Assembly: GCA_022841825.1 (NCBI GenBank)
Contig: JALHQT010000004.1
Span: 124,001-188,000, forward strand
Source: Anaerolineae bacterium
GTDB lineage: Bacteria; Chloroflexota; Anaerolineae; Aggregatilineales; Phototrophicaceae
Length of the DNA: 64,000 nt
Reading direction: 5' to 3'
Under the pieces are notes generated by a model. It made no database searches. It was not told where the DNA came from and saw only the letters and a program-made list of their open reading frames with translations. How positions within the stretch are numbered: the stretch's first letter is position 1; every line of letters starts with the position of its first letter. Made by a program: the position numbers and the translations under genes. Positions 57,455 to 64,000 of this stretch are shown here, one piece after another.

Positions 57455-58021
57455 ATGGCACGAGGAAGCTTGTTCTGGTTGTTGGCAGGGGTGGGCGCAG
57501 GCGCGCTTGCAGCCTGGTTTGGGGATCGCCGCTTGTTCGTCGGCGATAGCCCGCTCCAGGGGCGCGTGCTGCGGGGAGAGCGCATCGACAGGGCAATCAT
57601 CGCCTTCACGGATGTGAGCGGAACGTCACTCGCGGGCGCGCAGCTCCCCAGCGCGGTGGTTGGCTTCAGCAACATGGAGGAGGCGGACTTCTCGTCCGCT
57701 GAACTGAGCGGCGCTGTATTCGCGCTGACCAATGGCGAAGAGATCAGTTTTGCGCGCGCACGACTTGATGGCGCGATGTTTGGGTTATGCAATCTGGAAG
57801 AAGTGAGCTTCGAGAATGCCAGCCTGCGTGGCGTCGTCTTCAATGGCTGCGTGCTGCGGGATGCCTCGTTCGCAGGGGCGGACATGATGGGCGCGCAGAT
57901 CAACAACTGTGCCTGCGAAGGTGTGACGCTGCCTGATGGGAGCGATTGGACACCTGCGAGCGATTGGGGACGCTTCACCCAGACGGGGCATCCGCAGTTC
58001 TGGCGTGCTTCGGACGTTTAG
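57455..58021 (+). CDS. Pentapeptide-repeat protein with N-terminal hydrophobic anchor
   Basis: The 188-aa protein begins with one hydrophobic segment (about 5-22) and has about 20 pentapeptide-like repeats (about 30-155) such as SGTSLAGAQL and FSSAELSGAVF. It ends LPDGSDWTPASDWGRFTQTGHPQFW, closely matching the end of the pentapeptide protein at 53250. It may form a membrane-attached beta-helix. The 3' end overlaps the convergent deacylase gene by 4 nt. Confidence 0.82.
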   Translation: MARGSLFWLLAGVGAGALAAWFGDRRLFVGDSPLQGRVLRGERIDRAIIAFTDVSGTSLAGAQLPSAVVGFSNMEEADFSSAELSGAVFALTNGEEISFARARLDGAMFGLCNLEEVSFENASLRGVVFNGCVLRDASFAGADMMGAQINNCACEGVTLPDGSDWTPASDWGRFTQTGHPQFWRASDV

Positions 58022-58524
58022 TCGGAGGAGGTCGCCGTCTGTTCGCGGGTCACATCGGCGAGCGTGCCTTTGCTCATGAGCAAAAGCTGCGCCAGGGTGA
58101 CAGGGAAGATGGCGTTATGGGCACCGCCCGCCGCATATAGCATCTCGAACCGCTGCAAAAGCTCGTCTATGTAGACGTGGATGCCGCTTGAGCGATGTGC
58201 CAGCGGTGGCATACTGCCTGGCGGGTAGCCATAAATGGCGACCATTTCGTCTGCGTTGGCAACGCGCACGCGCTTACGACTGACACCATAGAGAGCCGCG
58301 ATTTTGCGGTCATCGACGCGCTGGTCGCCGCTGGTGAGGACGAGAACGGGCTGTTCCTCGACCAGGAAGGCGATGCTCTTGACGATTTGACCAAGCGCAC
58401 ATCCGATACTGTCCGCTGCCTGTTGAGAAGTCGCGGTCGTCTCTTCGAAGGTGCGAATCTGAATGTCAAGATTTAGCGCTGCCAGCGCATCCTCGACATG
58501 GCGCGGTGTCAACGGTTCCATCAA
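58018..58524 (-). CDS. YbaK/ProX-type aminoacyl-tRNA deacylase
   Basis: The 168-aa protein has the YbaK/EbsC fold: TSQQAADSIGCALGQIVKSIAFLVEEQPVLVLTSGDQRVDDRKIA with the conserved K-S lysine, then YGYPPGSMPPLAH, the family's G-x-x-P-P loop. These enzymes clear mischarged tRNAs such as Cys-tRNA(Pro). It faces the pentapeptide gene tail to tail. Confidence 0.9.
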   Translation of the reverse strand: MMEPLTPRHVEDALAALNLDIQIRTFEETTATSQQAADSIGCALGQIVKSIAFLVEEQPVLVLTSGDQRVDDRKIAALYGVSRKRVRVANADEMVAIYGYPPGSMPPLAHRSSGIHVYIDELLQRFEMLYAAGGAHNAIFPVTLAQLLLMSKGTLADVTREQTATSSD

Positions 58525-58555
58525 GTAGGCTCGCTATCGTTGATGCTGAACGGGC

Positions 58556-59020
58556 TCAGGCGTCGTCATCTGTCGTGTCAAAGAATTGGATCGCGCTGAT
58601 GACTTCGAGGAACGCCTCGATGTCATGGCTGCCAAGCCTCTGCCGCAGCATCGCCTCGATTTCGTCTGCACTGCGCAGCACGTCTTCGCGGTGACTTCTG
58701 CCTTTTTCGGTCAGATAAATGTGAACGGCGCGCCGATCCGTCGGATCAGGACGTCGCTCGATCAGCCCCTTGTTCTGGAGTTTATCCAGGTTGGGGGTGA
58801 AAGAGGTTGCTGCGCGACCGACCGCGCGTGCCAGTTCGCTGGCGTGCTGCCCATCCTGCTCATAGAGCGAACGCAGGATGTACCACTCGATGATGCTGAC
58901 GTCGATAGACGACAGCATTCGACCGATCACATGATCGAGGCGGCGCAGTGCAATGTCGAGGTTGACCCATAGGGAGCCATCAAAACGGAGGTTGGGTCGT
59001 GTCATGAGTTCGTTAGCCAT
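58556..59020 (-). CDS. MarR-family transcriptional regulator
   Basis: The 154-aa protein has the MarR winged helix: ISIIEWYILRSLYEQ-like sequence (here VSIIEWYILRSLYEQDGQHASELARAVGRAATSFTPNLDKLQNKGLIERRPDPTDRRAVHIYLTEKGR), where DPTDRR is the wing. Helices at both ends mediate dimerisation. MarR proteins usually repress nearby genes and respond to small phenolic or oxidant ligands. Its target is unknown; the deacylase gene follows in the same direction. Confidence 0.92.
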   Translation of the reverse strand: MANELMTRPNLRFDGSLWVNLDIALRRLDHVIGRMLSSIDVSIIEWYILRSLYEQDGQHASELARAVGRAATSFTPNLDKLQNKGLIERRPDPTDRRAVHIYLTEKGRSHREDVLRSADEIEAMLRQRLGSHDIEAFLEVISAIQFFDTTDDDA

Positions 59021-59080
59021 CGATGCCTAAATATCCGCTCAATGTTATCTAAAGCGCTGTTAAAAGCTTCTGCTCGGCAA

Positions 59081-59470
59081 TCATTGTGCCTTACTGATGG
59101 TGAGATGCAGCGTACCGAGTCGTACCTGGTTATGCTCTTCAAGTGGATACGGTACATCGGCGATCAGGCGTTTTCCATTCAGAAAGGTTCCATTTACAGA
59201 TCCGAGATCCAGCAAGTGGGGCTGACTTTGAAAAAGGACAATCGCAACATGACGGCGCGAGATCCCCTTTTCCCTGGCACCATAAATGACCAGGTCGATG
59301 TCTGGCACAAAGTCGCTCGTTTCGTCGGAGCGCCCCAGAACGTACCCTTCTTCTGAGGGCACGTCTACCTGGAACATCGGACGTGTATCACTGTTGGTGA
59401 GGCGGATGACCAGACTTTCCAACGCTTGCTCCGGAGTGCACAGTGTTTTGGGCGTCAATACCATAAACAT
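59081..59470 (-). CDS. FHA-domain protein
   Basis: The 129-aa protein is nearly all FHA domain: YVLGRSDE (first phosphothreonine-binding loop), KGISRRHVAIVL, LLDLGSVNGTFLNGKRL and VRLGTLHLTI. It binds phosphothreonine peptides and usually works with Ser/Thr kinases; none is visible in this window. The gene is more AT-rich at its ends than its neighbours. It lies between the GT39 and MarR genes. Confidence 0.9.
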   Translation of the reverse strand: MFMVLTPKTLCTPEQALESLVIRLTNSDTRPMFQVDVPSEEGYVLGRSDETSDFVPDIDLVIYGAREKGISRRHVAIVLFQSQPHLLDLGSVNGTFLNGKRLIADVPYPLEEHNQVRLGTLHLTISKAQ

Positions 59471-59552
59471 TCGTCTATTATATGCGCAAAATCTGAAAAG
59501 TAGAGAGAAATATCTTTATTGTGGTTATATCCGGTATTAATAGTGTTACGAG

Positions 59553-62312
59553 TCATGAATCAGGGGTTGGGATTGGGATCACGGAGTAATCTGAATCATG
59601 ACTTGCGCCTGCATCACGAAGCGTTAGCCGCATACCGGACGCGGCATCATACAACCCTATGCGGAGGTTATAACCATTGCCTGCGCGCGTGTCAAAGGAA
59701 TAGTGATCCACGATATGTTCCCCCGGAATCCACAGCCGTGATGGGTAGGCATTCTGCACAGGCATGGCATCAATCTGGGCGATGATGTTGCCCTCACTAT
59801 CGACCAGATGGACGAAGACTGTGTAATCCACCTCGGCGATAGCGTCGGCACGCCAGACCAGGGTGAGCGTTATTCCGGTCGCATCAGACGAAACGCTGTA
59901 GCCATACAGCGCGATCCCATCGCCGTAGACGATCTCGGTCATTGTTTCGACGGCTGGCGGGTCAAACAGGCGCGCGACCCCTTCGACGCGCAGCCCGCCG
60001 AGCCTGAGACTTTCGTCGCCTGCTTCCAGCGTGATCTGATAGTCGCCTTCCTGAGTATCGCGCGGGATCAGCAACTGTAAGTCTTCGCGCAGAATGTCCC
60101 CCTGCTGCCATCGTGCTGTCGGGTAGCGTGAATCCAGCGGTGAAGCCTCGACCAGAAGGGTGTCTGTGCCGCCGCGAAGGACGATCTGGTAAGGCGTTCG
60201 GGGAGGTGCTGTCGCCGCTGCCCGCCAGACCAGACGAAGCCCGAACTGTTCACCGGGGCGGGCGCTCACGATGTCCAGGTCATAACCGAACAACGTAACT
60301 CCTGGTCCGATGGCGCGTTCCACCCGCGTCTCGACCTCAATCGCTGCGCTGTCTGGTGGCGTGTCCGGGCGCTCAATACGGAGGCTGCCGATATCGCTCC
60401 AGATACCGCTCTGGGTGCCATCCTCGTTACGATAAGGCGCATACTGGTCTCTGGCGCGCGCCACCCACGCCACCTCGACCGGATATATGCCGGGCGGCGC
60501 GTCCAGCGGCACGCTGACGGGCATTCGGATCATCAGGACTGCGCCGGGCTGCCAGGCATGGGTGTCCGTCAGGAAGACATCGCTGCGGCTGAGGACGATC
60601 TCATCGGGCGTCTTGAGCTGGATGAGCGGCGTCAGGTCGCCGTCCTCTGGTGAAGTTTTGATACGCCAGAGGGCGACGAGTTCGCCGCGTGCGCCCGCTT
60701 GCACGGGCACGGAGTAGCTGCCGATGAGCGAGAGGTACTCATTCTGAACGGGTTGGGTGGGCGCGGTTGCCGCAGGTAGGGGTGTATCCGCGTTCACGCG
60801 GAACGCTTCAAACGCGCTGCGCCCATCTGGCGCGAGCGGCAGGTCGGTGATGCGCCCTGGCTCCAGCCACGCTGCCCAATCGGGCGGCGGCGGCGCGCTG
60901 CGCGGGAAGATATACAGCCCCTGCTCACCCAGCGGCGGCAGGAACAGGGTGTCCGTTCCGATCCAGGTGATCGGCGGTGTCTGCTCGATGAGGACGGTTG
61001 GGTGCGAGCGGTCGCGCGCGGCGAGATAAATGTGTTCGTCCCGCTGTGCATTGGCGCTCAACCAGTGTGCGGCGGTGGAGAGATCGGCGTCCGTCTCGTA
61101 GAAAAGCGCTGCGCTTGCTGCCCATCCGAAGTACATCTGCCCCATCGCCGCGCCGCCCAGGATCACGCTGGCGACCGCCAGGATGGCGAGCGCGCGCGCC
61201 CGGTCGAACTGCGGGCGATTCGTCAGCCAGCGGAAAGCTGCCTCAAAGCCGATCCCGACGACGATGAAGATCAGCGGGATCATGCCGAGCGAACGCATGT
61301 GGCTGGGCGGCAGCCCGCCCGTCGAGATGACGCTGGGGATGACCATGAGCGGCGCGAGCAGCGCCAGGGTGTAGGCGGTCTTTTCCGGAGGGCGTGTGCT
61401 GTGCCGCAGCAGCACGACCAGTGCGACGCCCAGCCCCACGAGCAGCAGCACACCCTCCGGCAGCGTGAAGTAGGGGCGACCGGCGATGTTGTAGCGGAAG
61501 TAGGGATCGCCCTCGATGAAGAACATACGGAGATGCAGCAGGATACTCTCTGGCAGGCTGATGGCAGTGCTGGTCTGCGTGACTTCGCCCAGCCGCCCCC
61601 AGAAGATGTCCGGCTTTTGCAGCGCGTAGATCGCCATTGGCGCGGCGGTCAGTGCGAGCACGCCAAAGAAGGCGACGCCCTGCGCAAGCCGCATCTTCCA
61701 ATGCGCCCGGTCGCTCCACAGCAGGACGAGCGCCGCCAGCGCCAGCCAGAACGGGAAGAGGCGCGATGCCATGTAGGTGTAGACAGCGCCGCCCGCCAGG
61801 AAGCCCGCCAGCGCCAGCCAGCCCCACCGGCGCTGACCGCGCAAGCCATGCCACAGAAACAGCAGCGCCAGCGCCTGCATGAACGGCAGCGTGACCGCGC
61901 GGAACGCCTGACGAGCGATGAAAAGCTGTGGAAATGAGACCAGAAAGACCACGCCGACCGCCAGCGCGATGATCATGGCGCGTTCGCCGCGAAACATCCG
62001 CCGCGCCAGGGTCATCGACGCCGCCAGCGTGACGAGATTGAGCATGGCGCTGCTGATGCGCAGGGTGAGCATGTGATCGCCGATGAGGTGCAGCAGTGGG
62101 GCGTTGAGGTACATATACAGCACCTCACGTCCCTGGTATGCCTCGACAATCGGGAAGAAGCGCGCGCCGCCAAAGGCGATGCTGCGCGTAATGAGCAGAT
62201 ACGCGCCTTCGTCGTAGTGCGGTCCTGGGGGATAGAGATCGAGCTGCCAGAAGCGGAGAAACGCGGCGACGAGCAGGATGATCGTCGCGAGCGGCAGATA
62301 CAGTCGTTGCAT
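59553..62312 (-). CDS. GT39-like membrane glycosyltransferase
   Basis: The 919-aa protein has about ten transmembrane helices in the first 400 residues. After the first helix it has LYPPGPHYDEGAYL, the acidic DE-motif loop typical of PMT/ArnT-type GT-C transferases that use lipid-linked sugars. Residues about 410-919 form a large extracytoplasmic region with repeated beta-sandwich-like segments, for example GVTLFGYDLDIVSARPGEQFGLRLVWRA and GIALYGYSVSSDATGITLTLVWRA. It probably glycosylates exported proteins or lipids. No partner genes are adjacent. Confidence 0.85.
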   Translation of the reverse strand: MQRLYLPLATIILLVAAFLRFWQLDLYPPGPHYDEGAYLLITRSIAFGGARFFPIVEAYQGREVLYMYLNAPLLHLIGDHMLTLRISSAMLNLVTLAASMTLARRMFRGERAMIIALAVGVVFLVSFPQLFIARQAFRAVTLPFMQALALLFLWHGLRGQRRWGWLALAGFLAGGAVYTYMASRLFPFWLALAALVLLWSDRAHWKMRLAQGVAFFGVLALTAAPMAIYALQKPDIFWGRLGEVTQTSTAISLPESILLHLRMFFIEGDPYFRYNIAGRPYFTLPEGVLLLVGLGVALVVLLRHSTRPPEKTAYTLALLAPLMVIPSVISTGGLPPSHMRSLGMIPLIFIVVGIGFEAAFRWLTNRPQFDRARALAILAVASVILGGAAMGQMYFGWAASAALFYETDADLSTAAHWLSANAQRDEHIYLAARDRSHPTVLIEQTPPITWIGTDTLFLPPLGEQGLYIFPRSAPPPPDWAAWLEPGRITDLPLAPDGRSAFEAFRVNADTPLPAATAPTQPVQNEYLSLIGSYSVPVQAGARGELVALWRIKTSPEDGDLTPLIQLKTPDEIVLSRSDVFLTDTHAWQPGAVLMIRMPVSVPLDAPPGIYPVEVAWVARARDQYAPYRNEDGTQSGIWSDIGSLRIERPDTPPDSAAIEVETRVERAIGPGVTLFGYDLDIVSARPGEQFGLRLVWRAAATAPPRTPYQIVLRGGTDTLLVEASPLDSRYPTARWQQGDILREDLQLLIPRDTQEGDYQITLEAGDESLRLGGLRVEGVARLFDPPAVETMTEIVYGDGIALYGYSVSSDATGITLTLVWRADAIAEVDYTVFVHLVDSEGNIIAQIDAMPVQNAYPSRLWIPGEHIVDHYSFDTRAGNGYNLRIGLYDAASGMRLTLRDAGASHDSDYSVIPIPTPDS

Positions 62313-62376
62313 GTCGCCTCACTGCCTACAACACTAGCAGCGGGCGCGCGGTTTGGCAAGGCGGGACGACAAACAG

Positions 62377-62404
62377 GTAGGGGCGCAATGCATTGCGCCC
62401 CTAC
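62377..62404. repeat. GTAGGGGCG palindrome, GT39-Hsp20 gap
   Basis: GTAGGGGCGCAATG followed by CATTGCGCCCCTAC is a perfect 28-bp palindrome. Its arms match the copy at 38394-38421 apart from the centre. Confidence 0.75.
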
Positions 62405-62423
62405 AGCCTTGTATCGAATGCGC

Positions 62424-62876
62424 TTACTTGTGACCCGTCTTGATCGGGATCAGCTTGGGCTGCGTGGCTGGGCTTTTGGGCAGCGTCAGCGTCAGGACGC
62501 CGTCCTGGTAATTCGCTTCGGCAGCGTCAAAGTTGATGTCCTGCGGCAGCCGCAGGCGGCGTGCATAGTGCCCATAGCGGCGTTCCTTGATCAGGACTTT
62601 CTTGTCCTTGTGCTCGGTCGCCTCGTCCGGGATTTCGCCTTCGATGATCAGGTAATCACCCTCATGACGTACCTGGACGTGGTCAGGGCTGACACCAGGA
62701 AGCTCAGTCGTGATCGTATAGTTGTGGTCATCCTCGTGCACGTCGAGAGCCAGCGCGTGGGCGCTGGTCGAGCCGCCGTTCTCCTCATTGACGAATGGAC
62801 GCCAATCCTCGAACATGCGATCCATCAGGCGCTGCATGGCGCTCATCTCACGTAGTGGACTCCAGCGGGTAATCAT
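62424..62876 (-). CDS. Small heat shock protein Hsp20
   Basis: This 150-aa protein has an N-terminal segment (ITRWSPLREMSAMQRLMDRMFEDW) and an alpha-crystallin domain: ALDVHEDDHNYTITTELPGVSPDHVQVRHEGDYLIIEGE, then RRYGHYARRLRLPQDINFDAAEANYQDGVLTLTLPKSP. It ends in an IPI motif (LIPIKTGHK) used for oligomer assembly. It holds unfolding proteins without ATP. No CIRCE element was recognised upstream. Confidence 0.95.
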   Translation of the reverse strand: MITRWSPLREMSAMQRLMDRMFEDWRPFVNEENGGSTSAHALALDVHEDDHNYTITTELPGVSPDHVQVRHEGDYLIIEGEIPDEATEHKDKKVLIKERRYGHYARRLRLPQDINFDAAEANYQDGVLTLTLPKSPATQPKLIPIKTGHK

Positions 62877-62990
62877 CTTGACTTACTCCTTTGTCTCCTA
62901 TGAACGTAATCGTTCACTCACGACAATCTGAGTCTAGATCGCCCGTGTATGAGATTCATCGGAGCATTGTAAATTCTGCGCAAAAGTCGC

Positions 62991-63542
62991 TTAGGCATTC
63001 GCGGCGCGCCGGTTGAAGCGGTGGCGAAATTCGGCGCTGGGCTGGTAATGCGATGCTTCCGGATCATCGCTTGGGATCAGGCTGCACACGATGTGCTGAT
63101 TCCCGTCTTCCAAAGCGTAGACAAGATAGTCCTGGTCGTTACGCAGCGGGATCTGCGGCGCAAGCCAAATCTTGAAGCGGTAGACGTTGCCATCCGTATC
63201 CTGCATCACCGCGATCTGCCCCAGCAGACGGCGGATGAACGGCGTCGGCGCGGCACGCAGCGTCAGCGCATGGAGGGGAGTGCGTGCGAAGCGACGTGCG
63301 CGGATGAGCAGCATCGCGCCCAGTACGACGATGATGATGGGGATGATCAGCCACAGGCGCGCCGCCAGGCTGGGCAGGCGCAAGCCGACGACCAGCAGCG
63401 CTGGAGCAAGCAAGAGCAGCACGGTTGTAAGCGGTTCGCCGGTGATCGCCAGCCATTGCGCCGATGTTAGACGACCATCCCGGTTGCTGCGCAGGCGTCG
63501 GATCATTTCTGTACGCACCCATTCACGTTTTGGCTTTGCCAT
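62991..63542 (-). CDS. Two-helix membrane protein of unknown function
   Basis: The 183-aa protein starts MAKPKREWVRTEMIRRLRSNRDG, has two membrane helices (about 38-55 and 60-82) and a C-terminal domain, GQIAVMQDTDGNVYRFKIWLAPQIPLRNDQDYLVYALEDG, that looks like a small beta barrel. No family is recognised. It is divergent from the TfoX-C-like gene by about 70 bp. Confidence 0.6.
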   Translation of the reverse strand: MAKPKREWVRTEMIRRLRSNRDGRLTSAQWLAITGEPLTTVLLLLAPALLVVGLRLPSLAARLWLIIPIIIVVLGAMLLIRARRFARTPLHALTLRAAPTPFIRRLLGQIAVMQDTDGNVYRFKIWLAPQIPLRNDQDYLVYALEDGNQHIVCSLIPSDDPEASHYQPSAEFRHRFNRRAANA

Positions 63543-63610
63543 GTCATTATCTCCTTATAGCCTATCATAAAGGGAGCGAGCAGAAGCGCAACCCAACTTC
63601 CAGGGGGAAT

Positions 63611-63862
63611 ATGAGCAAGCTGGAAAAGATAAGCGGGATTGGACCCAAAACAGCGCAGTGGTTGGCGGAAATTGGCATCGAAAGCGAGGACGACATTCAC
63701 CGCCTGGGGTCGGTCGAAATCTACAGGCGGTTGAAGGCGCATCGCCCGAAAGAGGTGTCGCTCAATGCGCTCTGGGGATTGGAGGCGGTCATCATGGGTA
63801 TTCGCTGGGATCAACTGCCGCAGGATGTGAAAGAGGATCTCAGACGGCAAATTGGGGAGTAG
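63611..63862 (+). CDS. TfoX C-terminal-domain-like helix-hairpin protein
   Basis: The 83-aa protein starts at ATG 63611, with AGGGGG upstream. It resembles the TfoX C-terminal domain: LEKISGIGPKTAQWLAEIGIESEDDIHRLGSVEIYRRLKAHRPKEVSLNALWGLEAVIMG. The GIGPKTAQWL segment is a helix-hairpin-helix-like turn. The TfoX N-terminal domain is absent. Free-standing TfoX_C proteins are widespread and of unknown function. Confidence 0.85.
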   Translation: MSKLEKISGIGPKTAQWLAEIGIESEDDIHRLGSVEIYRRLKAHRPKEVSLNALWGLEAVIMGIRWDQLPQDVKEDLRRQIGE

Positions 63863-63929
63863 GGGCGACCCATGGGTCACCCGGTCGATGAGGTACCCAT
63901 GACGGGCGGACACATAGGTCCGCCCCTAC
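63859..63929. repeat. GTAGGGGCG-bounded double hairpin
   Basis: Outer arms GTAGGGGCG (63859-63867) and CGCCCCTAC (63921-63929) match the ends of the other palindromes. Inside are GACCCATGGGTC and GGGCGGAC/GTCCGCCC hairpins. It follows the TfoX-C-like gene directly. Confidence 0.65.
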
Positions 63930-63940
63930 AGACGTTATGG

Positions 63941-64000
63941 TTATGGGAACAGACTGGCGACGAGCGACACGCGCTGCGTGAGGTCGGTCGCCAGGAATGG
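63941..64000 (-). CDS. C-terminal end of a gene entering from the right
   Basis: Reading leftward from the window edge, an open frame gives PFLATDLTQRVSLVASLFP and TAA at 63941. Only 19 codons are visible, so nothing can be said about the product. The composition is consistent with a real C-terminus, but a chance frame is possible. Confidence 0.3.
   Translation of the reverse strand, partial: PFLATDLTQRVSLVASLFP

Overview
The window is GC-rich bacterial chromosome. Several features suggest a Chloroflexota-type bacterium (Anaerolineae-like): polyprenyl-phosphate sugar transferases, a YabE-like DUF348/G5/3D protein, a lipoprotein-like penicillin-binding protein, STAND/TPR and FHA proteins, WD40 and pentapeptide proteins, and an ETF/acyl-CoA dehydrogenase set. 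This placement is inferred from gene content only; no rRNA or other decisive marker is present.

Region 1 (1-9.76 kb) is the right-hand part of an integrated mobile element. A leftward operon starting at 6253 encodes two small proteins, an actin-like ParM-type ATPase, a ParR-like ribbon-helix-helix protein, a 100-aa linker ORF, an HU-like protein, a MobC-like accessory protein, an HUH relaxase and a primase-helicase that runs off the left edge. Facing right are an XRE regulator, a two-gene cassette (small DNA-binding or antitoxin-like protein plus HNH nuclease) and a large serine recombinase. The last codons of the recombinase lie inside a tRNA-Ala(CGC) gene. Two matching 16-bp dyads sit between the divergent arms. 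Together these genes could provide integration, mobilisation, replication and partition.

Region 2 (9.8-24 kb) is core chromosome. It holds a STAND ATPase with an acidic linker and TPRs, a Trm112-like protein, acetoacetyl-CoA synthetase, a YqiA-like esterase, a PBP, the SRP RNA with its promoter, a DUF348/G5/3D wall protein, rsmA, a pair of paralogous membrane proteins, a WD40 protein and a PPOX-family oxidoreductase.

Region 3 (23.5-33.6 kb) has two envelope polysaccharide genes, then a segment bounded by two related long inverted repeats (DCC protein, methyltransferase, tyrosine phenol-lyase), an Lrp regulator, a UV-damage endonuclease, an unrecognised protein, an SDR, a membrane protein and MoaB.

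Region 4 (33.9-48.8 kb) contains a decarboxylating dehydrogenase, a lone phage-tail-tube-like protein, and metY-metX behind a Cys/Met-rich leader peptide with an intrinsic terminator and a possible antiterminator. A rhodanese, a cupin, mfd-pth, a second sugar transferase, an ABC exporter and a lipoprotein follow.

Region 5 (48.9-64 kb) starts with tmRNA (promoter and terminator visible). It continues with a GNAT protein, etfBA, an aldose epimerase, two pentapeptide-repeat proteins sharing a C-terminal motif, a Pmp3-type mini-protein, a TolB-like protein, acyl-CoA dehydrogenase, an SGNH hydrolase, a YbaK-like deacylase, a MarR regulator, an FHA protein, a large GT39-type membrane glycosyltransferase, Hsp20, a membrane protein and a TfoX-C-like protein. 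Palindromes ending in GTAGGG(G)CG/CGCCCCTAC recur in intergenic gaps.
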